Shown piece after piece: positions 34,311 through 43,895 of a stretch of 64,000 bases of DNA. The stretch spans positions 95,779-159,778 of the forward strand of contig JAQZBN010000010.1 in the NCBI GenBank assembly GCA_029238935.1, in the 5' to 3' direction. Numbering within the stretch: position 1 is the first letter of the stretch; each line of letters begins with the position of its first letter. The translations under genes and the position numbers were made by a program. This DNA is from Herbinix sp. (GTDB lineage Bacteria; Bacillota; Clostridia; Lachnospirales; Lachnospiraceae). Below the pieces are notes generated by a model, which did not search any database, had not been told where the DNA came from, and saw only the letters and a list, made by a program, of their open reading frames with translations.

Positions 34311-34673
34311 ATGCGTTCCTCACCATGTCTCTAAGTAATTTATTTCATTGAAATATATGTGAAATTATTATCATACGATTTTATTCTTATCTAAACAAAT
34401 AATGTTACCATTATAATCCATAAATAAAGGAAATACAAAGTATTTTATACATTTCCTTACAAAACATAGATTTATCTTAAAAGTTACCTTTTAATATTGA
34501 ATATCTGGATAATTTTACATTATAAAAAGCGCGAGTATAAATGCTCACGCTTAAAAATTTAACCTTATTTTTCTTTTGTAATTAATGAATGTTTATCTTT
34601 TATCAATAAATCTTTGATTAATAGATCTTTTATAAAATATCTTTTATTTATTAATATTTTAACATATCATACG
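34311..34673 (-). other. Spacer with terminator of the L,D-transpeptidase gene
   Basis: AAGCGCGAGT (34527-34536) pairs with GCTCACGCTT (34543-34552), and the minus strand continues TTTTAT, a terminator about 120 bases after the transpeptidase stop. The rest of the gap is AT-rich with the diguanylate cyclase promoter side. I see no gene in it. Confidence 0.6.
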
Positions 34674-36071
34674 TTATTCCTCATAACTAATGATGGGAAT
34701 TCCCGCTTCAATATTTTCAAATATTTTTTTAGCCATATGGTAAGGAGCATTTACACATCCATGTGTTCCATTTCTTTTGTATATGGATCCACCAAAGGAG
34801 TATCTCCACCTGGCATCATGTATACCAATGTTTCCGAAAAAAGGCATCCAATAGGTGACTTCTACCTGATAATTCGGTCCTGTTAAGATAACACCTTTTT
34901 GCTTATAATTTAGCATATAAGCTCCTACTACAGTTGCATTACCTCTATTCGGATTCCCTGTTACGACAGACCCTTGGATGATTATTTTACCATTTTTATA
35001 AAACCATAAATATTGCCTTGTTATATTAATTTCAACATAAGTATCACCGATCTCATTATCTTCTCTGGTAAATGCCTTCTGGGTATAGATGGGTTCTTTT
35101 TCTTTTATTTCCCCTCGTTTAATGTTCTGAAGCAAAGTGTTTACTTCGGCTTCCTGATTAATTTTCCAACCGTAAAGTCCACCTTTCACCTTTACGATTT
35201 TCCCCATTGAAGTTTTAAAGTCTCGATCTATTCCAACAGTATCGAATTTTTTACTTAATTGTTTTACATAACTTATTATTGCAGATTTGGTAATTACAAC
35301 ATCTAAATTCTCATCTACTTGCAGCCAATTATGAATGATAGTAGCATTTAATACCTCATCTACTTCACCAAATTTATAAGTAATCTTTGTTGCTACATAT
35401 TTATCAAGAATTCGCTTTGTTTGCATCGTTTTTGCAGAATTCAATGTATACTTTGGATTTATATAGCATTGCATTTTATCTAAATCGATATACTTATTTC
35501 CCTCCAGAATACTCCTATGAATGATATCAATTAATTTATCTCTGATTATCTTATTCCCGTATACTTCTTCTTTTATTTTATATCTTCCATCCGAGTAAAT
35601 AAATTTAACATCCTGTGGTTCTATTCTGTCATTATTTAAACAACATAGTTTTTCTATGATATTTTTTAACATCTCATCCTGATAGTAATATAAATCTTTT
35701 ACAAAATAAGTTTTATTTTGAAACACGGAACCTAACCATAGATAGGTTTTTTGTTTTCGATAAACCTCAGAGATACTATTATTTTTATTATATTGTAAAT
35801 TGATTTCCTGACTGGATATCTGCTCAATCTTATTATTTCGTTCTATTAACTGTAGTTCATATGCATCAATATATTTCTGTACAATTATCTCTGCCTCATC
35901 GTATGCCTTTAATGAGACATCTACACCATTTATTACCGTATGAAAAAAGAAATGATTTAGAAAATACAGGGAAGCAAGTAAATATAGTAGTATGATAGAT
36001 GCGATTATAATAATGATATTGGTTGTAATTTTTCGTTTTACATACTTTTTGATATTGTTAATACTAATCAT
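34674..36071 (-). CDS. L,D-transpeptidase (YkuD) with peptidoglycan-binding domain
   Basis: Membrane-anchored enzyme that makes 3-3 cross-links in peptidoglycan. One N-terminal membrane segment (about 15-42) is followed by a long extracytoplasmic region with a VanW/PG_binding_4-like part (ITYKFGEVDEVLNATIIHNWL; GKIVKVKGGLYGWKIN). The YkuD domain carries the catalytic HGC motif in GTHGCVNAPYHMA, with the supporting His in GIHDARWR. I prefer ATG 36071 (465 residues) because GGAAGG lies about ten bases upstream; an ATG at 36089 lacks a ribosome site. Confidence 0.92.
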   Translation of the reverse strand: MISINNIKKYVKRKITTNIIIIIASIILLYLLASLYFLNHFFFHTVINGVDVSLKAYDEAEIIVQKYIDAYELQLIERNNKIEQISSQEINLQYNKNNSISEVYRKQKTYLWLGSVFQNKTYFVKDLYYYQDEMLKNIIEKLCCLNNDRIEPQDVKFIYSDGRYKIKEEVYGNKIIRDKLIDIIHRSILEGNKYIDLDKMQCYINPKYTLNSAKTMQTKRILDKYVATKITYKFGEVDEVLNATIIHNWLQVDENLDVVITKSAIISYVKQLSKKFDTVGIDRDFKTSMGKIVKVKGGLYGWKINQEAEVNTLLQNIKRGEIKEKEPIYTQKAFTREDNEIGDTYVEINITRQYLWFYKNGKIIIQGSVVTGNPNRGNATVVGAYMLNYKQKGVILTGPNYQVEVTYWMPFFGNIGIHDARWRYSFGGSIYKRNGTHGCVNAPYHMAKKIFENIEAGIPIISYEE

Positions 36072-36164
36072 ACCTATTAAGCCTTCCATCGAAAATACGT
36101 TTCAATATAAACTAATTTATGAGAGGATTTTCGATTTTAAGACTAATTCTATACGCTTTGATTA

Positions 36165-36605
36165 TTATACTCGTTTTGTTATTATCTTCTTTACTATATA
36201 GATGATTATTGATACCAGAGCTGCTACGATGAATATATGTAATAGGATATGGTATAGATCAGGAACCAATATCTGATCAGAAGCAGGTATGATATGATAG
36301 GTATCCAGAAAATAATTGTTGTATCTGGATAGTTTATCACCAGATACTCCAAAGATGGTATAATACCAATGAGACATAAACTGACCATAAAACCAGAGAG
36401 ATAGCCAAATAGCTAATATGAATTGTCCGAACTTTTCTTTGATAATATATACAACAAAACAAGCCAGGTAGATCAGGAAAAATATTCCGTCGTCCTTCAG
36501 AGCATTCTCCACCAAGAGAATACGACCGATTCGCAATCCAGTCATATCCAGGAAAAACCATACTAATAAAAATGCATTGATTATTATACACGTCTTCTTA
36601 TTCAT
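36165..36605 (-). CDS. Hypothetical four-helix membrane protein
   Basis: About 146 residues from ATG 36605, with four hydrophobic segments (IIINAFLLVWFFLDMTGL; IFFLIYLACFVVYII; FILAIWLSLWFYGQFM; ILLHIFIVAALVSIIIYIV). A motif LRIGRILLVE precedes the second. Similar small proteins occur in Lachnospiraceae to my recollection, but no function is known. The start is uncertain, since an ATG at 36653 gives 16 more residues and neither has a clear ribosome site. It may be transcribed together with the L,D-transpeptidase gene downstream. Confidence 0.7.
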   Translation of the reverse strand: MNKKTCIIINAFLLVWFFLDMTGLRIGRILLVENALKDDGIFFLIYLACFVVYIIKEKFGQFILAIWLSLWFYGQFMSHWYYTIFGVSGDKLSRYNNYFLDTYHIIPASDQILVPDLYHILLHIFIVAALVSIIIYIVKKIITKRV

Positions 36606-36711
36606 CAATCGGTACCATCCCTTTATTAATTTAACAATTAACTCTATTTGCATTTTACTACAGATGCCAATAAAAGGAAAGAGAGAGTATTTTTACGTTA
36701 TCCATCTAAAT

Positions 36712-37614
36712 TTAGGCTATTGAATAGAGAGGCAGTTCTACGATAATTTCCAGTAATCCCTCCTGTAGAACAGCGTCTGTACAACCACCCATTTGTTCCG
36801 CTAAAAGCTTTACGATGGATAGACCCATACCTGTAGATTTACTTCTAGCTTTATCTGCAGTATAAAAACGATCAAACAACCTCTTTACATCGATTGATGT
36901 ATCAAGACTCACATGATTTTGAAAGGATAATACAGCATTTTTTTTCATAAAAATCTGTACCTTAATATTACCTTTCGAGTGTTGCATACAGTTACGGAGT
37001 AAATTCCTAATAATTCTAACCGTCATCTCCTTGTCAGCAGATACAAAGATCGGTTGTGTTTCTTCATACTCTACGGACATGTTTTTCTCTTCCAGAACTT
37101 CTATAGACTCTACCAGACATTCAGCCACCAGATTTGTCAGATTGATTCTTTCGATTTGAGGTACAGTTTCCGCATTCAATAAATAGCTATATTCAAAAAA
37201 ACTTTCGATTAATCGTTCTAATTCTTCCGCATGTTTCCTAGCTATCTCCAACCTCTTCGATTGCTCTCTCGATAGGATATCGTTTGCTATCAGCTGCTGA
37301 TATCCCTTGATCGCTGTTAGAGGCGTTCTCAAGTCATGTGATATATTGGCAATCATCTCTTTAAATTGCTTTTCCTCTCGAATCGCTTTAAGACGGAGGG
37401 TTTCCTCCGCCTTAAAACATTTATTCATATTGATTGCTAATGCGCTTAGTTCCTTATTCATCAGATCCAAACGGATGGGCTGACGGGTATGTTCCTTCAG
37501 CCGCTTCGTCAATTGTCGGTTTATGCTGCGTAATTGCAACTGTAAAATAACGATATATAATATCAATACAATCACTAAAATGCTCAAAACACCAACTGCA
37601 ATCACAGATCTCAT
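36712..37614 (-). CDS. Sensor histidine kinase
   Basis: A 300-residue kinase with a single N-terminal membrane segment (about 3-26) and almost no extracytoplasmic domain. It has a dimerisation H-box ISHDLRTPLTAIKGYQ and an ATP domain with N-box RIIRNLLRNCMQH and G-box STGMGLSIVKLLAEQMGG. Kinases this short, beside an ABC exporter, usually sense through the transporter (antimicrobial peptide detection modules). It is the last gene of the cluster RR-ATPase-permease-kinase, 19 bases after the permease. Confidence 0.93.
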   Translation of the reverse strand: MRSVIAVGVLSILVIVLILYIVILQLQLRSINRQLTKRLKEHTRQPIRLDLMNKELSALAINMNKCFKAEETLRLKAIREEKQFKEMIANISHDLRTPLTAIKGYQQLIANDILSREQSKRLEIARKHAEELERLIESFFEYSYLLNAETVPQIERINLTNLVAECLVESIEVLEEKNMSVEYEETQPIFVSADKEMTVRIIRNLLRNCMQHSKGNIKVQIFMKKNAVLSFQNHVSLDTSIDVKRLFDRFYTADKARSKSTGMGLSIVKLLAEQMGGCTDAVLQEGLLEIIVELPLYSIA

Positions 37615-37633
37615 CTCATCACTAATCCTTCCG

Positions 37634-38431
37634 TTATTTTATTTCTGATCTTCTAAATGCAAGACAGGTTATAGAAAACATGAGAATCATAAAGATAAAA
37701 CTAACAAATATTGCTTTAATAAAATCTATAGCACTTGAAGCTAAAGATGTAAGAGAATACATTCCACCATATGGAGTTAAAGCAAAAATACGGTCAAAAA
37801 TCTTGGAAGTACCCTTTATACTAGTCAGCTGTGCACACAAGATAGTTAATCCATAATATACGGTAACTACAAGCACCGGTTTTCGTAGTAACAGAGCAAA
37901 TGGTAAACAGATACTTAGCTGTGCCATATATACAAATAATAAGGTAATTATGACTGCTACTAACTTCCCAATTTCTGTTACAGAAAGATGATTCCCTGCT
38001 TCTGATGTGATTATATTAAGAAAGCCTACTGCGATCGAACCCATACTGAATTCACTACCCGTTATGAGGGCAATCACTGTTATTGCTACGTAAGGAACTA
38101 AGATAAATGCCACAGCACCGATAAAAACGATTGCTTTTCCGATAATTACGGAGCTTCTACTGTTACCGGTAACAATTGCTTCATGAATAATCTTATTCTC
38201 AAAATCTCCGCATATAAATATTGCCGCTAAAACTGCACCCAATATACTAATCATATTAACATCAGAAAACATAAATCCGATACCGGCTATGTTATTATTC
38301 ATCTCTCCTTGCGATATGGAATATGCGATCCATACCATAATTAAGGCACTAAACGTTGTAATACCAAATAGAACTTTAATTGCTTTTGTTTTTCGTATCT
38401 TAAATAAATCTGCTCTGATTAAATTATACAT
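37634..38431 (-). CDS. ABC-2 type permease of the two-component-linked exporter
   Basis: A 265-residue membrane protein with six hydrophobic helices typical of ABC-2/lantibiotic-immunity permeases (MYNLIRADLFKIRKTK start; FICGDFENKIIHEAIVTGNSR loop). ATG 38431 follows GGGAGGAAACAAAA and overlaps the ATPase stop by eight bases; the longer upstream frame inside the ATPase gene is a shadow. It likely exports or removes a peptide antibiotic or other amphiphile. Confidence 0.88.
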   Translation of the reverse strand: MYNLIRADLFKIRKTKAIKVLFGITTFSALIMVWIAYSISQGEMNNNIAGIGFMFSDVNMISILGAVLAAIFICGDFENKIIHEAIVTGNSRSSVIIGKAIVFIGAVAFILVPYVAITVIALITGSEFSMGSIAVGFLNIITSEAGNHLSVTEIGKLVAVIITLLFVYMAQLSICLPFALLLRKPVLVVTVYYGLTILCAQLTSIKGTSKIFDRIFALTPYGGMYSLTSLASSAIDFIKAIFVSFIFMILMFSITCLAFRRSEIK

Positions 38432-39347
38432 TTTTGTTTCCTCCCACCATAGAGATAAAGTAATCTTCCAAAGTATCGCCCTCATAAGAAAGATATGTGA
38501 TAATAATCCCGTTTTCAAAGAGTGTTCTTGCTAACAATTCTCTTTCATCTAAATAATCGTATAACTTAACCGATTTATCCGGCATTACCTTAAAGTTTTG
38601 AGTATTCAATTTCATCTCTAAAACGCTTACTAACTTTTCGGGTTCTATCGTTCTTATGAGCAGATGTCGTCTACAACGTTCTTCCAGCTGATCCAGGGTG
38701 AGAGTCTGTTTAATTTCACCTTTATGAATAATGATATAATCCGTCGCTGTTTGATATAACTCAGGCAAATTATGACTAGAGATCAGAACAGTCATCTGTC
38801 TTTCTTCACATAACTTCTTAATTAGGTTTCTTATCTCTACGACACCGATGGGGTCCAATCCGTTAATGGGCTCATCGAGAATAAGTAGTTCAGGACTTCC
38901 CAGCAATGCAATTGCAATTCCTAATCTCTGTTTCATACCCAGGGAAAAGTCTCTCGCTTTCTTTTTACCGGTATCTGCGATCCCAACCAACTCTAGTAAT
39001 TCATCCTCCACATCCGTATCCGGAATCCCCCTCATTAATCTGTGAAGTCTTAGATTATCCTTTGCTGTCATATTAGATGTGATACTTGGATATTCTATCA
39101 TGCTTCCTATCCTTTTTCGTTCTAATTGAAGTTCTTTTTCTCCCGAATGACCGAATAATCTCATATCACCGGTAGTTGGATAAGCCAAACCTGTTATTAG
39201 GCGCATTAAGGTGGACTTTCCTGCACCATTTTGCCCAATCAAACCATAAATTTTACCTGCCTCTAAATTGATGGAAACGTTATGTAACGCCAAGTTCCCT
39301 TTATAACTTTTTGTCAGGTTATTTGTTTGTAGTATCATCTCTTTCAT
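38424..39347 (-). CDS. ABC transporter ATP-binding protein (BcrA-type)
   Basis: A 307-residue ATPase from ATG 39347, with Walker A GQNGAGKST, Q-loop MIEYPS, signature FSLGMKQRL, Walker B LLILDEPINGLDP and a switch His in SSHNLPEL. The C-terminal extension of about 90 residues is typical of the bacitracin/lantibiotic exporter group. AGGTG about ten bases upstream supports this start over the in-frame ATG at 39401. It partners the permease downstream. Confidence 0.9.
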   Translation of the reverse strand: MKEMILQTNNLTKSYKGNLALHNVSINLEAGKIYGLIGQNGAGKSTLMRLITGLAYPTTGDMRLFGHSGEKELQLERKRIGSMIEYPSITSNMTAKDNLRLHRLMRGIPDTDVEDELLELVGIADTGKKKARDFSLGMKQRLGIAIALLGSPELLILDEPINGLDPIGVVEIRNLIKKLCEERQMTVLISSHNLPELYQTATDYIIIHKGEIKQTLTLDQLEERCRRHLLIRTIEPEKLVSVLEMKLNTQNFKVMPDKSVKLYDYLDERELLARTLFENGIIITYLSYEGDTLEDYFISMVGGNKNV

Positions 39348-39539
39348 CTTTACCACACACCTTTCTTTCCTTACATCTATAAATTTCGAATGATTTACCA
39401 CATTCTTCTAATAACTTACGATTACTTCATCCTTTTTACGAAGCAAAGAACAGTTATTGTTGTTTCTATGTTTCCATTCTAGAATTCAATGGTTTAGAAA
39501 AGGTTAAGAATTTTGGAAAAAGTGTAAGGAATGTGATAA

Positions 39540-40220
39540 TTAATCTTTGTACAATCGATAACCTAATCCCCATACCGTCTCAATGTATTTCTCATCCGGA
39601 TTTGCCTTCTGTAATTTATTGCGCAAATTACTCATATGGGTCTTTACTGCATTATCGTCACCAAGGTATTCCTCCTGCCAAATGGATTCATATAGATTTG
39701 CCTTCGAAAAAACTTTACCCTGGTATTTAACCAACATTTCCAAGATCATATATTCCTTCGCTGTAAGGTCGATCTCCATATCATTCGCACACACGCGTTT
39801 CGTACTGTCATCGAAAACGATGTCTTTATAACGAAATATTTTACTTTCCTTTATCTGCTTCTTAGTCCGCCGCAGATTCGCTTCTACTCGAGCTACCAAT
39901 TCCCCTAAATCAAAGGGCTTCGTGATGTAATCATCTGCTCCTAATTTCAATAGGTCGATTTTAGTTCCTATCATATCCTTCGCTGAGATCACAATAACAG
40001 GAACAGAGGAAAATGTACGCATTTCTCTTAGTATTTCATCTCCGCTTTTATAGGGAAGCATAATATCAAGTAAGATTAATTCATAATTACTTTTTTTAAC
40101 TTCATTCATCCCATCAATACCAGTATAAGCTGATTTCACTGAATACCCTGCTTGCGATAATGCTTCTACCAGCATATGGTTTACATCCTGGTTGTCTTCA
40201 ATGACAAGAATATCATTCAT
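39540..40220 (-). CDS. OmpR-family response regulator
   Basis: A 226-residue regulator. The receiver domain has phospho-acceptor Asp in LILLDIMLPYKSG (about residue 52), Thr/Ser switch VIVISAKD and Lys in DYITKPFD. The C-terminal winged helix has AKEYMILEMLVKYQGKVFSK and TVWGLGYRL. It lies about 190 bases before the ATPase gene and works with the kinase at the end of the cluster. GGGAGGAAGTTAA precedes the ATG. The likely output is the exporter operon itself. Confidence 0.95.
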   Translation of the reverse strand: MNDILVIEDNQDVNHMLVEALSQAGYSVKSAYTGIDGMNEVKKSNYELILLDIMLPYKSGDEILREMRTFSSVPVIVISAKDMIGTKIDLLKLGADDYITKPFDLGELVARVEANLRRTKKQIKESKIFRYKDIVFDDSTKRVCANDMEIDLTAKEYMILEMLVKYQGKVFSKANLYESIWQEEYLGDDNAVKTHMSNLRNKLQKANPDEKYIETVWGLGYRLYKD

Positions 40221-40513
40221 TTAACTTCCTCCCATTTATGTAAAACTTACTTTGTCCAATCCATAGATAAATAGCTTCCATAAGGAAATTCAATAGGAAT
40301 CCCTCCCCTTGAAACCATTCATCGTATATTGAAGTATAACGCAACAGCATAATACCACATTTTGGGCTCTTTTCCTATCAATTTATTTGCATGTTTATAA
40401 AAGGACTAATCTTGTAATATACTGAGCAATAATATGTTTTAGCTTAGAGGGTGATTATGACTTTACAACAATGAAAATACATGATTGCAATGTTTATAAC
40501 AGTATCATAATAA

Positions 40514-40544
40514 AAACAGCAAGCGTATATTATGCTTGCTGTTT
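40514..40544 (-). terminator. Terminator downstream of the AraC relic
   Basis: AAACAGCAAGC and GCTTGCTGTTT are exact complements; the minus strand ends in TTTTTATTATG. The flanking 40221-40513 stretch holds the response regulator promoter side and no gene that I can see. Confidence 0.75.
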
Positions 40545-40663
40545 AACTTCGATCCATCCCTGATCTCAGCGATCCCCTTTTATGTTGATTAAAGCAAAAT
40601 TTGTTTGATTTGATTTAAACCTTAAATACCCTCTTTATGAATCACCGGTATCCATACCTCAAA

Positions 40664-41241
40664 CTACGAATCCTGCGAGTCGGCATTTAGATAGACCTCG
40701 ATATCCGGAGCATTTGCATATTCATATCCGGAGGTTGGAAGCCATTCTGTTATGATGCTTTTTTCAAGCTCTTGTATCGCATTGGGATTTTTGCCTTCCC
40801 CGTAAAAAATCGCCCAAGTTGCGGCTTCAATCGTGTATTCTTCAAATACACCTTCGGTAGGTTTACTACTGGCAACAGCAATAAAATAATTCCAATTATC
40901 TCGCTCATTGCAAGCGCTAACGCCTAGTATGCCCATGGGCTCACTGTCCATCAAAGGTAAAAGTCTTTCAATCGTGCCATTCATAGCAACCGTTTGCCAC
41001 ATTAGAGTGCAATGTCAATAACTTTCGCTTCACTACTCTGTAAGCCCACCGCCGCCATTGTTAAACGTCTTCGGCGAATATATTCCGATAGCGGTATATT
41101 CGCAATATACGAAAACATGCGTTGAAAATGATATTCAGAACAACATGCAAGTTTTGAAACCTGTTTATAATCAATTTCCTCTACTAAATGCTCTTCAATA
41201 TATCTAACAACATGATTTAAACGTTCCGTCCATTCCATCAA
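40664..41241 (-). pseudogene. Internally deleted AraC-GyrI-like regulator gene
   Basis: The 5' part (41241-41002) encodes the first helix-turn-helix of an AraC/Rob-type regulator (LNHVVRYIEEHLVEEIDYKQ; CCSEYHFQRMFSYI) and stops at TAA after KVIDIAL, where the second HTH should begin. The 3' part (41002-40664, another frame) encodes most of a GyrI-like effector domain (EEYTIEAATWAIFYGEGKNP; EWLPTSGYEYANAPDIEVYL). The second HTH and the domain junction, roughly 90 codons by family length, are missing. A working regulator is unlikely, though both halves could be translated. Confidence 0.75.
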
Positions 41242-41438
41242 TACAAGCTCCTTCCAATTAAGTATACCAGCATCTATAAATCACTCCTCTCTTTTTTTGC
41301 ACATAATATGAGAGGCTTAAGTAAATTCATAAGTTTGCTTCTATAAATAAAACATTAAATTTATACTTAGTTTATATTAGCAATGGTTTTACAACATTTA
41401 CTATTTTTAGTTTTTAAATGTAATACTTCAATTTTAAA

Positions 41439-42380
41439 TTACCACACCAGTTTTTTTGGTGCTACTTCCCGTTCATAAAATGTTTCCAACCATTGTAATG
41501 TTTTCTGGTCGATTGGATAGTTTAGAGCATCGAGATTCATTGTTAATTGACTGATATTAGTAACTCCCGGTATTACCGTAATAACCTCATCATATGCAAT
41601 GCAATATTGTAATGCAAATTGAGACAACGTCTGACCTTTCGCAGGTAGCTCTCTTAATCGGTCAACGAGCAGAGCTCTGGTGGTGATATCTTCCCTTGAC
41701 CACCTGGAACGTACCCCATTGAAGATAGAGTCCTTATGGTATTTGCCGGATAACCAGCCAGAGTCAAGCGGAATTTTCCCTATGATTTTAATTCCTTTCT
41801 GCTTTGCGATATCAAAAGCAAATCTGACATCTTGGTGAAGAATATTAAAAAAGGCTTCAATTACTTGACCGTCAGTATGATTCATAAACGTTATCATGTC
41901 TTCTTTGGTATCGAGAGAAGCTCCGTAAGCTAATATCTTACCTTCTTCTTTCAATCTCTCAAAGATTTCATAATGAGCATTTCCTTCTGCTTTTAATAAA
42001 TCCCCGGGTGGGTTATGTAATAGTACTGAGTCAATATAATCCGCACCTAAACGCTTTAGACTACCTTCCAATGATTCTCTGATTACTTTATGATTAAAAT
42101 CTGTGTGTCCATCACTATGATGTCCAAATTTTGTATTAATACAGATTGCATCTCTCTTAACAGACTTTAGTGCTTTACCGAGTAACTCCTCACTACGTCC
42201 ATGTCCATAACCAGGTGCAGTATCAAAGAAATTGACACCCTCCTCTATCGCCTTATGTACTAAATTAATAGCTTCCTCTTCTATCATCCCACTCCAGTCA
42301 ATATTATTACCAAGCTGCCATGCACCAAAACCAATCACCGATACTTCTGGGCTACCATTTACATAGGATCTGTATTCCAT
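41439..42380 (-). CDS. Aldo/keto reductase
   Basis: NAD(P)H-dependent TIM-barrel oxidoreductase of about 313 residues. It has VIGFGAWQLGN, the catalytic Asp/Tyr segment FFDTAPGYGHGRSEELLGKAL, then a Lys in NTKFGHHS and the phosphate-binding IPGVTNISQL near the C-terminus. The substrate is unknown. I favour the second ATG (42380), preceded by GAGGGATGG, over that at 42398. Monocistronic and soluble. Confidence 0.9.
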   Translation of the reverse strand: MEYRSYVNGSPEVSVIGFGAWQLGNNIDWSGMIEEEAINLVHKAIEEGVNFFDTAPGYGHGRSEELLGKALKSVKRDAICINTKFGHHSDGHTDFNHKVIRESLEGSLKRLGADYIDSVLLHNPPGDLLKAEGNAHYEIFERLKEEGKILAYGASLDTKEDMITFMNHTDGQVIEAFFNILHQDVRFAFDIAKQKGIKIIGKIPLDSGWLSGKYHKDSIFNGVRSRWSREDITTRALLVDRLRELPAKGQTLSQFALQYCIAYDEVITVIPGVTNISQLTMNLDALNYPIDQKTLQWLETFYEREVAPKKLVW

Positions 42381-42468
42381 TTTATTACCATCCCTCATCT
42401 TTTATATAATTTTACTTCATGTTACTTTCTCTGTAAATAAATACTTACATAATTGATTCTTCGTTATT

Positions 42469-42750
42469 TCAAATGGATTTTCCAGATAAATACTTCTCTT
42501 CTTTTTTCTTTCTTCCATTACTCCATTCTGTATCTAAGTCATAGTCATAATCTGCTGCTATTTCAAATAGCAAGAATAACATATCATAGATTTGATGTCT
42601 TATTTTTTCATTTTCCTCTAATTCCACAGCCTCCTTTAATAATTGAAATTCTTTATCAAGCCAAGAAAGCTTAAGTCTTGTCTCTTTGTTACATGCATCT
42701 AACTTCTGCATAAAATCCTTTGCTTCCTCTTTATAGCTGTTTAATGACAT
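42469..42750 (-). CDS. Small MazG-like helical protein
   Basis: 93 residues, entirely helical by composition. The acidic run AVELEENEKIRHQIYDMLFL followed by FEIAADYDYDLDTEWSNGR and KKKEEKYL resembles all-alpha NTP pyrophosphohydrolases of the MazG type (E..D.L......A...DL....KxxKxxxKY). If so, it would hydrolyse a non-canonical NTP. The assignment is tentative because the full EExxD metal motif is not clear. AGAGG lies 11 bases before the ATG. Confidence 0.6.
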   Translation of the reverse strand: MSLNSYKEEAKDFMQKLDACNKETRLKLSWLDKEFQLLKEAVELEENEKIRHQIYDMLFLLFEIAADYDYDLDTEWSNGRKKKEEKYLSGKSI

Positions 42751-42989
42751 ATATTAATACCTCTTTCTTAACCTAAAATATAATTTAACATATCGGTACT
42801 TTTTTTGCTATGAAAGTAAGACTTGTCCATCAGATTCGTTGATTATAAGCAAACTAATCCCTCAAACATATCGTCTGAGGGATATTAATTGTTATTGAAA
42901 CATTGATACTAAGCGTTATATATCTTATTTCTTTCAATCATAAGCAATTTTTACAAATCATCTTGCTTATGTAATTATTATGGTTTTGG

Positions 42990-43313
42990 TTAATTCTTCT
43001 CTTCCACAAAACTTTTCAGAGCAGCTAGTTTGGTATCCCAGAATTTTTCATAATAGGATAACCACTGTTTTAATTCAAGCAATGGTTCCGGTTGTAACAG
43101 GTATCTTGTTTCACGCCCAACCTTACGTTCTCTTACTAATCCTGCATCCTCCAAGACGTGAAGGTGCTTTGATACAGCAGTACGACTCATGGAAAAATAA
43201 GATGTAATAATTGTTACCGGCATTTCTTTATCTGAGAGCAGTTTTAATATCTCCCGTCGTGTCGGATCTGCGATTGCTTGGAATACATCATGCTTAGGAT
43301 AAGTATCCGTCAC
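42990..43313 (-). CDS. ArsR-family regulator
   Basis: Winged-helix repressor of about 107 residues: VFQAIADPTRREILKLLSD, then MSRTAVSKHLHVLEDAGLV and a basic wing RERKVGRETRY. It has the layout of the ArsR subgroup paired with SRPBCC proteins. I place the start at GTG 43313, with GGGTGATCAAA before it, overlapping the SRPBCC gene by 20 bases. An ATG at 43379 would give a 22-residue extension inside that gene. It probably represses its own operon through the palindrome at 43761-43786. Confidence 0.88.
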   Translation of the reverse strand: MTDTYPKHDVFQAIADPTRREILKLLSDKEMPVTIITSYFSMSRTAVSKHLHVLEDAGLVRERKVGRETRYLLQPEPLLELKQWLSYYEKFWDTKLAALKSFVEEKN

Positions 43314-43740
43314 TTTGATCACCCAGCTTTGTCTGTAATCCTTCGGTAAGATGTCCCCATCCTTCATACATCTTTTCACGGAACATTGCCTGCTCTGCTT
43401 TCCAACCAGAGTGAATTAGAATAAATTCTGTTTTTTCATCCTCCATTTTATTCAATTCAAAAGAAACATATAACTCCATCTGATTTCCATGCCAAGTAAA
43501 GCCCAATTTATGAGGAGGATCTAGCTCCATTACTTTACATCTCACGACTCCATCCCAATTGCCCATAGGTTTTGCCTGAAATGTAAACTCATATCCCAGC
43601 TCTAATTGAAAATTGTTAGGCATCAACCATGACGCCAATCCTTCGGTAGTAGAAACTGCATCCCACACTTTTTGAATCGGTGCATCCATTGTAAGTATCC
43701 GGTGAATATCCGGTAACATATCTTTTATCTTTTCTTCCAT
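43294..43740 (-). CDS. SRPBCC/AHSA1-domain protein paired with ArsR
   Basis: 148 residues with a START-like fold: ILTMDAPIQKVWDAVSTTEG, then LASWLMPNNFQLELGYEFTF and HKLGFTWHGNQMELYVSFEL. These proteins bind unknown hydrophobic ligands. The AAGGAGATATTATT site precedes the ATG. It is the first gene of a two-gene operon with the ArsR regulator. Confidence 0.88.
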   Translation of the reverse strand: MEEKIKDMLPDIHRILTMDAPIQKVWDAVSTTEGLASWLMPNNFQLELGYEFTFQAKPMGNWDGVVRCKVMELDPPHKLGFTWHGNQMELYVSFELNKMEDEKTEFILIHSGWKAEQAMFREKMYEGWGHLTEGLQTKLGDQSDGYLS

Positions 43741-43760
43741 AATAATATCTCCTTGTTGTT

Positions 43761-43819
43761 AATACGAAACCTTTTGGTTTCGTATTATTATCATATAACA
43801 CCTTTAGGTTTCATGTCAA
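43761..43819 (-). promoter_or_regulatory. Promoter and palindromic operator of the SRPBCC-arsR operon
   Basis: TTGACA (43814-43819) and TATGAT (43790-43795) are 18 bases apart. AATACGAAACC-TTTT-GGTTTCGTATT (43761-43786) is a perfect 11-bp dyad just after the -10, at the start site. A second, imperfect copy (CACCTTTAGGTTTC) lies in the spacer. This is a textbook autorepressor arrangement. Confidence 0.8.
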
Positions 43820-43895
43820 GAGTAATATGTATCATCCGACTTCATATTATTCATAACCACACGATCAATTTGATCTTTCATCCTATCCTACCATT

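Noticed and set aside
42857..42883. ATCCCTCA...TGAGGGAT hairpin downstream of the ArsR gene
   Set aside because: A perfect 8-bp stem but no T-run on either strand, so not called as a terminator.
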